Source: Kovacikia minuta CCNUW1
GTDB lineage: Bacteria > Cyanobacteriota > Cyanobacteriia > Leptolyngbyales > Leptolyngbyaceae
Length of the DNA: 64,000 nt
Assembly (NCBI RefSeq): GCF_020091585.1
Contig: NZ_CP083583.1
Location: 930,001-994,000 of the forward strand
Direction: 5' to 3'
Shown: in pieces, positions 55,069 to 62,756 of the stretch
Position numbering within the stretch: position 1 is the stretch's first letter
How the letters are laid out: every line of letters begins with the position of its first letter
Position numbers and translations under genes: made by a program
The notes under the pieces: model-generated
What the model saw: the letters and a program-made list of their open reading frames with translations, nothing else
Databases searched by the model: none
Told to the model about the DNA's origin: nothing

Positions 55069-55461
55069 TCATACGTTTCCTCGCGTGGAAAGTACCAGAT
55101 CCGTCACTACCAAAAGCTGTTCGGGGTCGAAAGGTTTCACGATGTAAGCTTGAAACCCTGCTGCACGAGCTAAAGGTTCATGCTTAAACTTGTCTAATCG
55201 AGAAATAGCAATGGCTGGAATTGGTTCCCATCCCGCCATCGCTTCCCGTTCGCGCCAGTGCTTCAGTAAAAAGTAGGCGTCGCCATCTGCAAACTCGATT
55301 TCCGAGAGAATTAAATCAGGTCGAAATTGTTCCAATAGCGCTAGCGCTTGACTACAGCAACTTGCTGTCCAAACGACGATCCCTTGCAGCTCAAAAAAAT
55401 CCGCAATCAGCTCTTGCAGCACAGGAAAGTCCTCTACAAGCAGCACTGCATACTTTTTCAA
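55069..55461 (-). CDS. stand-alone receiver (REC) domain protein with Glu in place of phospho-Asp
   Basis: A 130-aa CheY-like protein: acidic pair Glu10-Asp11 (LLVEDFP), Ser87 in the AIAIS position and Lys109 in IVKPF are present. The phospho-acceptor position reads Glu54 (PDLILSEIEF) instead of Asp. Acidic-for-acidic replacement often locks receivers in an active-like state, or makes them phosphorylation-independent. No output domain and no kinase are adjacent. It is alone between two repeat blocks. It is confidently a REC domain. Constitutive activity is inference. Confidence 0.85.
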   Translation of the reverse strand: MKKYAVLLVEDFPVLQELIADFFELQGIVVWTASCCSQALALLEQFRPDLILSEIEFADGDAYFLLKHWREREAMAGWEPIPAIAISRLDKFKHEPLARAAGFQAYIVKPFDPEQLLVVTDLVLSTRGNV

Positions 55462-55624
55462 CCTTTCCTTATCTCCTCCAACTAAATAAATGAGAAACGA
55501 CTTGTAAAGTTTAGTGAGGTTGACTATCCAGGAGTGATGTTTGATCTAGTGTCAGATTTGATTAAGTTCGTTAAAAAAATACACACAGGTTTGGGTGGAC
55601 AGTTTACTCAACCCCTATGGAGTA

Positions 55625-55930
55625 GTGGCGGGGCTACCCCCGGTAGGTTGCTGGCTGATGAGGGGACGGGGAAGCGAGACCACATAGCCCAGGGAAGAGA
55701 GAAGAGGCCCACCGGATGGGTGATGGCAGTGGGGACCAGGGTAGGAGGGGATGGTAGGGACGATAGAGGAGATTGTGAGCCGACCGCCCGATCGCAGTTT
55801 CGGGTAAACCCCCTCCTCTGAAACCCTTGCCCAGTGGACAGTGTGCAATGATGCCGTTACCCTAAACCCACCGCAACTCAGGGAGTGAACGCCCCGGACA
55901 ACCCAACCCGGACGCCCAGACACCCAGGGC
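55625..55930. repeat. repeat family E, copy 2
   Basis: Core blocks GGGTAAACCCCCTCCTCTGA, CAGTGGACAGTGTGCAATG, GCCGTTACCCTAAAC and GGGAGTGAACGC align with the other E copies. GGGTAA / TTACCC can pair. Confidence 0.65.
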
Positions 55931-55965
55931 CAGGGAGGGGCAAACTCACCCCTTTAAGAGCGGCC

Positions 55966-56142
55966 ATGATGAACCCCAATGAAGATACCTGTGTGCTGTG
56001 CGGTACAACAATTCCAGCGCCGCCTCACCTCCCTGAGTATGACCCAGCCCAGGCGTATGCCCATCGGTGTTTGTGTGCGGACTGCGCCAGGGAATACAAA
56101 CGCCCCTCACCTGGCCAACCCATAGACCCCCACCTGGGATAG
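55966..56142 (+). CDS. 58-aa protein with two CxxC motifs
   Basis: The frame from ATG at 55966 (or 55969) encodes MNPNEDTCVLCGTTIPAPPH, then AHRCLCADCAREYKRP. The Cys pairs CVLC and CADC could hold one zinc ion. The frame extends upstream to 55885, but that part lies in an E repeat and looks non-coding. No Shine-Dalgarno box is clear. It is a possible small zinc-ribbon protein. I do not recognise it. Confidence 0.4.
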   Translation: MMNPNEDTCVLCGTTIPAPPHLPEYDPAQAYAHRCLCADCAREYKRPSPGQPIDPHLG

Positions 56143-56159
56143 CCAGCAGCGCCCAGCCA

Positions 56160-56400
56160 GAGGACTAAAGAAGGCCCACCAGTGGGTTAATTCAAGGGAC
56201 GGGTGGGCAACCGGGGATGGTAGTGAGGGGGGATGAGAGGGGAATGAGTGAGCGTACCGCACTCAAAGGCAGTTTAGGGTAAACTCCCTCCTCTGAAAGC
56301 CTTACCCGAGTTGGCAGTATGCAATAGCTTCGTTACCCTAAACGAGCTGCAACTAAAGGGAGTGAACGCACTGAGAACACGACCACCAACGGACCACACA
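56160..56400. repeat. repeat family E, copy 3
   Basis: AAGGCCCACCAGTGGG, GGGTAAACTCCCTCCTCTGA, GTTACCCTAAACGAGCTG and AGGGAGTGAACGCACTGAG match copies 1, 2 and 4. Confidence 0.65.
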
Positions 56401-56404
56401 ACCA

Positions 56405-56700
56405 GGGCAGAGACGGACAGACGCAGATACACAACCCAAGGAATAGGGAAGAGGCCCACCAAGTTGGGGACAGCAGCGGGGGTGGGGGATGAACGGGCAT
56501 TCAGTAAGCTTACCGCCCGATCTCAGTCTAGTGTAACCCCATCCTCTGAAACCCTTACACAGTGGCGAGTTTGCAATCATGCCGTTACCCTAAGCTCACT
56601 GTAACGATGGGGCGATACGTGCTACGCACACACGTCGTGAACGCACTAAGAACACGACCACCAACCGAGCATACAACCAGGGCAGCCAGCAGAGGGCAGA
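56405..56700. repeat. repeat family E, copy 4
   Basis: ACCACACAACCAGGGCAGAG at its left edge, GAGGCCCACCAAGTTGGGG, GTGTAACCCCATCCTCTGAA, CAGTGGCGAGTTTGCAATC and GTGAACGCACTAAGAACACG. It joins copy 3 head to tail. Confidence 0.65.
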
Positions 56701-56759
56701 GAATACCCACCAGCCAGGTTGGATAAGGTAGAGCCGCTCTGGGCCTATCGGAGAATGGG

Positions 56760-57180
56760 AGCATCCGTCGAGGGTAGATCCCCTGCCAGTAAGGATGGAG
56801 GGCGCAGAGCATGGAAGCTATTCCCTTCCCGCTGCGGTGGGCTTTATCCGGGTGGGCATCTTGCTTGAGCTTGGGGTGTGGGTTGGCTCCGGGCGTGAGC
56901 GGGTTTCCCGATACTTCCCCGAATTGGCGGAGCAACCTAGATTGGCGGACCGATCGCAGGAGGGAGAAGTGTTCCCTCCAATAGCCCTATTCCCCCTCCG
57001 GGTGGTGGGCTCGCTCTTGACTCCAGATCGTTCACGATGACGGCGTTATCCCAAGGAGGGCTCAACTCCTTGTAGGAGGCACGTTCCCAAGCTATCTCCA
57101 CATTCCCGAACAGTGGACGGTCCTGGGGTCGTGTGTCTCTCTGTCCTTCTCTACCGTGTTCCCTGGTCGTGTGCCTCTCT
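56760..57180. repeat. repeat family F, copy 2
   Basis: GGGCGCAGAGCATGGAAGC, CTTGAGCTTGGGGTGTGGG, CCGAATTGGCGGAGCAAC, GATTGGCGGACCGATCGCAG, CCCTCCGGGTGGTGGGCTC and TCGTTCACGATG align with copy 1 at 54480-54960. E then F occur in the same order at both places. Confidence 0.6.
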
Positions 57181-57289
57181 CTATGGGCTGTTCGTTCCTG
57201 GGGCTATGGGTTGTGGGTGGATGGGTGTTCACCACCACGCCTTGAGTTCCAAAGGTGTGGCAGCTTTCGGAGGTGAACCGATTAAGCAG

Positions 57290-57796
57290 TTATTCGATTA
57301 GCCGTTTAACCGATAGATCGATGCATTAATAGGGGCCCATCATAAATATTTTGGGAGTCGCCAGCTATCAGTTAACTGTCTAACCACTTAATCACTTAGC
57401 TGATATATTGATTCATCAGCTAAGTGATTAGGGGATTGAGTTAGACTAAGTCGGGCAGGCGACTGTCCGGCTTAGTCTAACTCAATCCCATTAGTATTTA
57501 ACGAAATCCTAGCTAAATGCTTATCTGATTAATCGGATAAGCATTAAAGCTCTTACTTGGTAAATTGATTAAGTGATTTATCGCTTAATCAGGCTTTGAG
57601 TGCTTTCTCACAAGGTGAAGCGGCTAATCGGCTAATCAGTAAACTGATTAATCAGTTTACTGATTAATTGATTTATTGCTTTACTACTTAACTGTTAGAT
57701 TGAAAGCGGTTAGGGACTCAACAAGTATTGCCTAAGCGAATAACTGATTAATTAGTTTGCCGCTTAGTCAGTTAACCGATTAATCGATTAATTACT
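57290..57796. promoter_or_regulatory. palindrome-rich segment upstream of parA (candidate centromere/origin)
   Basis: About 500 AT-rich bp packed with palindromes: 16-bp arms at 57389-57430, a 19-bp perfect stem at 57432-57489 (GGGATTGAGTTAGACTAAG arm), a near-perfect 30-bp palindrome at 57516-57545, one at 57566-57591, and a perfect 34-bp palindrome at 57633-57666 built on AAACTGATTAATCAGTTT. Short TGATTAA / TTAATCA motifs recur about a dozen times and run up to the parA start. This is typical of partition sites or iteron-like origins next to type Ib parA genes. Confidence 0.6.
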
Positions 57797-58396
57797 ATGA
57801 TTGTGACTGTCACTTCCTATAAAGGCGGAGTCGGAAAAACTACTACTGCTGTTCACTTGGCCTGCTACTTCCACCGTCGAAAAAAATCTGTCTTACTCAT
57901 TGATGGAGACCCTAACCGCTCTTGTCTTAGCTGGAGCAAACGTGGTTCTCTTCCCTTTCCTGTAGTTGACGAGAAAGCTGCTCCGAAACACGTTGCAAAG
58001 TACGAAAACATAATTATCGATACGGCTGCCCGCCCAGACAAAGATGAACTAGCTGCATTAGTTGAGGGTTGCGACATACTCCTCTTACCCTGCACTCCTG
58101 ACGCTATGGCGATGGAAGCGCTGAGCTTAACCACTCAAGCGCTTAAGCAGTTAAACGCTAAAGCGTATAGAGTCCTTCTGACTATTGTTCCACCAAAACC
58201 TAATAAAGACGGAGAAGAATCCCGTGATTTGCTTACTGAATCGGGGCTTCCATTACTCAAGAGCCAAATTCGCCGCTTAGTAGCATTTCAAAGGGCCGCG
58301 CTTCAGGGTGTTCCTGTTTATGAAGTGCGAGATCGGGGCGAAGAAGCGTGGAGCGACTATCTTGCTGTGGGAAGGGAGATACTAGGCAATGGCTAA
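57797..58396 (+). CDS. parA: ParA-family partition ATPase (small type Ib-like)
   Basis: The 199-aa protein has the deviant Walker A KGGVGKTT at residues 9-16, with Lys9 in the signature position. Walker A' IIIDTAA and the switch TPDAMAMEAL follow. There is no N-terminal helix-turn-helix, so it is the short type that leaves autorepression to its partner. ParA moves plasmids by ATP-dependent nucleoid gradients. The next gene starts 8 bp before its stop. The palindromic block directly upstream is the likely partition site. No Shine-Dalgarno box is seen before ATG. No rep gene was found in the window. Confidence 0.92.
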   Translation: MIVTVTSYKGGVGKTTTAVHLACYFHRRKKSVLLIDGDPNRSCLSWSKRGSLPFPVVDEKAAPKHVAKYENIIIDTAARPDKDELAALVEGCDILLLPCTPDAMAMEALSLTTQALKQLNAKAYRVLLTIVPPKPNKDGEESRDLLTESGLPLLKSQIRRLVAFQRAALQGVPVYEVRDRGEEAWSDYLAVGREILGNG

Positions 58397-58724
58397 ATCA
58401 AATAAATTTGGAGCCCTATCAGCTGCATTGAAAGGGCAGATTCTACCGGAGCAAGCCGAACCGGAACAGGTAGAAGCTAAATTACCGGAACAGGTAGAAG
58501 CTAAATTAGTTGAGACCAAACAAACTGCTCAAGTGCCTGAAGCTCCCAAAAGGGGAAGACAACGAGGCAAAAGAAGTGACCCTAACTATCTTCAGGTGGG
58601 GGCTTATATTCCTAAGTCCCTCGATAAGGACGTAAAGCGTCTCTTGATTGATCAAGACCTTGATTTCTCAGAATTGGTAACAAAGTTACTTCAAGAGTGG
58701 GTAGGCGAACAACTGATAAAGTGA
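58389..58724 (+). CDS. ParA partner, small DNA-binding (RHH-like) protein
   Basis: 111 aa with an acidic, repetitive N-terminus containing two copies of PEQVEAKL (residues 27-41), a basic patch (PKRGRQRGKRSDPN, 53-66) and a C-terminal ribbon-helix-helix pattern (YLQVGAYIPKSLDKDVKRLL, LDFSELVTKLLQEWV). Such small RHH proteins serve as the centromere-binding ParB/ParG-type partner. It overlaps parA by 8 bp. Its stop codon lies within a 24-bp palindrome. The N-terminal arm would contact ParA. That is inference. Confidence 0.75.
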   Translation: MAKSNKFGALSAALKGQILPEQAEPEQVEAKLPEQVEAKLVETKQTAQVPEAPKRGRQRGKRSDPNYLQVGAYIPKSLDKDVKRLLIDQDLDFSELVTKLLQEWVGEQLIK

Positions 58725-58742
58725 ATAAGCGCTTATTCACTT
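58719..58742. repeat. 24-bp perfect palindrome at the end of the partition operon
   Basis: The sequence centres on GTGAATAAGCGCTTATTCAC and extends by two base pairs on each side. It spans the stop codon of the ParA partner gene. It could be a terminator half-site or another binding site for the partition protein, but it has no T-run. Confidence 0.55.
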
Positions 58743-58821
58743 ACCTGATTAATCCAAAGAACGTTACTAGTTCGTTAGAAGGACATAGAAGGAACGTGGG
58801 TAACTAAAGCTAGTCACTTTC

Positions 58822-59639
58822 TCAATTCTGTTGTCCTTGCTCGCGAATAACACGATGGATGACCTCGGCATCCACTTGCATTTGCTCAGCTATTTGCTCA
58901 GGAGACAAACCGAGCTTCAAAAATCCAGGAACAGCACGAGCCAATAAGCGCTCACGTTCTTCTTCGACGCCTTCTTCCTTAACTTCCTGATAGAACCGGG
59001 TCTGCTTGAGTTCGTCGATTCCTAACATCTGCTTGATGGCCTCCCGCTCTAGGGTGGGGAACTTGTAAACCAGTGTGGTTAATACCAATTCTACGCTGGC
59101 GATTCTGCTCTGCGGCATCCGTGACCTCAGATCTCGCCCGCTCAATTAACTGCCGTGCCCGTTCGGGGGCGACATCATCTTTGACCCCAATCAGTTGCAG
59201 CACGCTCAACTCCAAGGACTGATCCGCCAGGTCTGCTGGCAACTCATCCAGGTAGACCCGCTTCAGCCGGGGGCTATCGGCATAATCCTGGAAGTGGTTG
59301 GGCAAGCGGCGGTCCAGACTACGTTTGGTAAAGATCATTATTGCCATCCAATCATTTGGGGGCTGATAGTCCCTTAGATAAAGCAGAGATCTCCGCAAAG
59401 AAGACGTGATAGAGGATCTTCAGCTGATCGCGGTAGCCCTGCACCTCTACAAAGACAATCGGCAGGTCGGAGGCATAGGGAGGAGGGTGCAGAATACCGT
59501 CAATGCGGAAGGCGAGTTGCTTCACCTCCTGGGAACCAAAGGCATAGGAACCCGTTCGGGGGGAGCGGTCTCCAATTAGCTGGAAGACGAGATCGGGGTG
59601 GTTCTGGAAGAGGCGAAAGAACAGACTATCAGTTTTCAT
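58822..59639 (-). pseudogene. Rpn/PD-(D/E)XK-family (DUF2887-like) nuclease gene with two frameshifts
   Basis: The protein starts MKTDSLFFRLFQNHPDLVFQ at 59639. It has the PD-(D/E)XK core AFRIDGILHPP, then PIVFVEVQGY (Asp, and Glu-x-Gln in place of Glu-x-Lys), then FFAEIS. It continues in a second frame with LYLRDYQPPNDW, IFTKRSLDRRL and VYLDEL, and in a third with IASVELVLTTLVYKFPTL and a C-terminal FLKLGLSPEQIAEQMQVD. The shifts are single bases near 59385 and 59098. Relatives are recombination-promoting nucleases or transposase-like proteins, very common in cyanobacteria. The breaks may be errors or decay. Confidence 0.8.
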
Positions 59640-60246
59640 GGAAAGGGTAGGCGGGGCCTGAAAGCAGTCTGATTGTATGTGTTCTGGGGAGCGGTTATGG
59701 CGGAATTGTTCGATCAACCACCAGGGAGACAGACAGTCCACCCAAGGGCGTAGCACGATCACACTCCCTGATCTGCCCCAAGAACTGCCCTTGAATGAGC
59801 GACCTGGTGCCGAGGGATGCCCTACCTTACTCAGCTATAGTCACCCGTCTGGTGGGCCTTCTCTGGCCTCGTGTTGTGCTCTGCTGCCTTAATCATGTGG
59901 TCGGTTGGTGGTCCTGTGGTCTCTGGGCGTTCACACCCTTAGTTGCAGTGAGCTTAGGGTGGCGAGGGCATTGCGCACGTCCCTTGTGTGGAGGTTTCAG
60001 GCGAGGGGCTTACTCTGAGCTGCGATCTGGCGGCTCGTTCACGGTCTGCCCTGCCCCCACTGGCATCCCCAACCCTGTGGGTCTCTCTTCCTCTTCCCTG
60101 TGTGGGTTCTCTGTCTGTCCGTCTTTGCTCTGGGCTGTGTGGTCGGGCTGGGTGTGGTCATTCTCCACAGGCTTTCCCGTTTAACTTAGGGGGAAGGCTA
60201 TTATCTGATTGGAAGAGATAAAGTCCCCTCTCCGCCTCCCCGCTCC
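59640..60246. repeat. intergenic region with inverted E repeat (59810-60170)
   Basis: On the minus strand the E blocks appear: ACCACACAGCCCAGAGC, AGACGGACAGACAGAG, GTTGGGGATGCCAGTGGGGG, CACCCTAAGCTCACTGC and GTGTGAACGCCCAGAG. It directly precedes the TIR gene start region. No gene is seen. Confidence 0.6.
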
Positions 60247-62755
60247 ATGAAAGACTTCTTCATCAGCTACACCGGAAAAGACCGCTCCTGGGCCGAGTGG
60301 GTAGCCTGGACCTTAGAAGAAGCGGGCCATTCCGTCGTGATTCAGGCATGGGACTTTAGACCGGGTGGGAACTTCGTGCTCGACATGCAACGCGCCACCA
60401 CTGAAGCCAAGCGCACGATTGCCGTCCTCTCTGCCCTCTACTTCGATAAGCCCTTCCCCCAATCCGAGTGGGCAGCGGCCTTTGCCCAAGACCCAACCAG
60501 TCGCGATCGCAAGCTGATTCCACTGCGAGTAGAAGACTGCACCCCCCCAGGACTGCTGGCTCAGGTTGTCTACATCGACGTGTTTGATTGTGAGGAGGGG
60601 GAAGCGCAGCAACGACTCCTCTCAGCGGTGACCGATGGCCGCATGAAGCCCACTACTCGCCCCTCATTCCCCGGTAAAGCCAGTGAGCGGAGTGTCCCCA
60701 ATCCGGTGCCCTTCCCTGGTGTGACAGCTCCGAACCCTACTTCCCCACCTGCCCCAACCCTCTCCCTCTCGGCCTATGATGCGCAGACGTGGGTAGGACG
60801 CGATGAGCTGATTGCAGACCTGACCCACAAGCTGGAGAGCGGCTACCGTATCCTCGCCCTCACCGGCATTACGGGCATTGGGAAGACGGCACTGGCCGAA
60901 CACCTGGTCGTGAATGTGCAGGGCAATGGCATGGCCTTCCATCGGCTCAACTTCGATGACCGGGGCCAGGGACGGGACTTCTTGAGTGGGGCACTGTCCC
61001 TCTTACCCAGGTTGGGAGAGGTCGTGACCACCGCAGACCAGCAAGACCCTCAGAATGCCCTCCAACACCTACTTACCACCCTTAGAACCAGGCCCTTCTT
61101 GATTCAGATTGACTCCCTGGAGATGCTCTTAGAGGGCAGTGAGGAAGGGGGCTGGAATGCCTTCAAGGAAGGGCTGTGGGTGGACTTCTTCCAGCAGCTC
61201 TGTAGCAGGGGAGGGATGCTTGAGCCAGCTGCTCTTGACCACACAGGCAGTACCAGACGAGTTAGTGCAGGTAGGGTCTCAGTATCCCCGCTGTTGGGAG
61301 GTGCAGTGGGTGGGCGGCCTCTCGGAAGTGGAGCAGTTGGCCTTGTTCGGTAAGAACGGCTTGCAGTTAGATGAGGGGGGAGTAGAGACTCTGAAGCGGA
61401 TAGGCCGACTCTATGACGGACATCCGTTGGTATTGCAGGTCATTGCCAAGGACATCTTGAGTAAGCCCTTCAATGGCAACGTGCAGCAGTACTGGCGGCG
61501 TTATCAGAGCGAGTTCGATGAAGGAGAGCGCGATCGCAGGGAGGGGAATTCACCCCGTTCACTCCAACTGCGGGTCAAACATCGGGTGGAAGCCTCTTTG
61601 CAGCGCTTACCAGAGGATGCCTATCAGATGGTGTGCCGAGCGGCTGTGTATCGGCGTCCTGTGCCAGAGGGGTTCTGGTTAAAGATGGTGGGGGAACTGG
61701 CCGAAGAGCGGCAGTGGGCAGCATTGGAGGTATTGCGCTCCCACAACCTGGTCGAGGAGGAGTTGCGCGGGGATGGGGTGCTGTTATTGCGACAGCATAA
61801 CTTAGTTAGGGGGGTGGCGCGGAGATTGTTGCGGGCAGAGGAGGGTGTGTGGAAGTCATCAGAACAGACGGCAGCTCAGGTGTGGTTGAGTGACTATGAG
61901 CCAGAGGCAGGGGCACCGAATATTGAGCAGGTGAGAGGGAAGCTGGAGGCGTTTCACCATCACTGTGAAGTGGAAGATTGGGAGGCAGCGAAGGGGATAT
62001 TGCTGGATGAGGGGGTGGGTTGGCAGCTTTTTAACTGGAGTTACTACCGGGAGACGTTCCCCCTGTATGAGCGGCTTTTAGGCAGGTTAGGGGCGGCAGT
62101 TGACGTGGTTTGTGAGCGGAGGATTGGACATGCTTACTTTTTTTTGGGCAACAATCCTACGGCAATTGAACACTATCAACAGAGTTTAGAAACGGCTCGT
62201 AAGATAAGTGATCGGGATGGAGAAGGAAGAGTATTGGGTGGTCTGGGGCTTGTTTACGAGTCTCTGGGCGGCTATTACCAGGCAATTGAATACCATCAGC
62301 AGTTTTTGACTATTGCCCGTGAGATTGGTGATCGGCAAGGAGAAGGGTCTGCTTTGGGCAATCTGGGAAATGCTTACCATTATCTAAGTAACTATCCACA
62401 GGCAATTGAATACCAACAGCAGTTTTTGACTATTGCCCGTGAGATTGGTGATCGGCAAAGTGAAGGGATTGCATTGGTGAATTGGGGCACAACACTGCTT
62501 AGTCTGGAACAGTATCCCGAAGCTCAACAGCACCTCCAATCATCCCTGGACATCTTCAAAGCATTGGGCGATCGCACCAATGAATCAGAATCCCTCCTCC
62601 GCCTCGCTGAACTCTACCACCAGACCGGACACCCCGACCTGGCCTTAGACCACTGCACCCAAGCGCTTACCCTCGCAAAGGAACTGGGCATCCCCCTCCT
62701 CAAAGAGTGCGAAGACCTCCTCGTAACCCTGCAACCCGAAGGAGAGAGCGCTTAG
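60247..62755 (+). CDS. TIR - STAND (NB-ARC-like) ATPase - TPR protein, one frameshift
   Basis: About 836 codons when joined. TIR domain: residues 1-130, with KDFFISYTGKDRSWAEW and the catalytic-type Glu74 in PQSEWAAAF. A Pro-rich linker follows (about 135-175). The STAND NTPase has Walker A GITGIGKT (207-214) and Walker B FLIQIDSLEMLL (284-295). After about 61215 the frame moves by one base, and the ATPase continues as SQLLLTTQAVPDEL, LYDGHPLVLQVIAKD (GxP motif) and a winged-helix region. Five TPR-like repeats of about 40 residues follow (AIEYHQQFLTIAREIGDRQ), encoded by near-identical 120-bp DNA units. The architecture parallels plant TIR-NLRs. By family it would sense a ligand and trigger TIR NADase signalling. 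The next gene starts 1 bp after the stop. Confidence 0.85.
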
Positions 62756-62756
62756 C

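Noticed and set aside
54289-57040. Numerous 75-165-codon open frames in the E/F repeat region
   Set aside because: Frames differ between repeat copies, peptides are rich in low-complexity and Gly/Pro/Ser, and no frame is conserved across copies, so they look non-coding.
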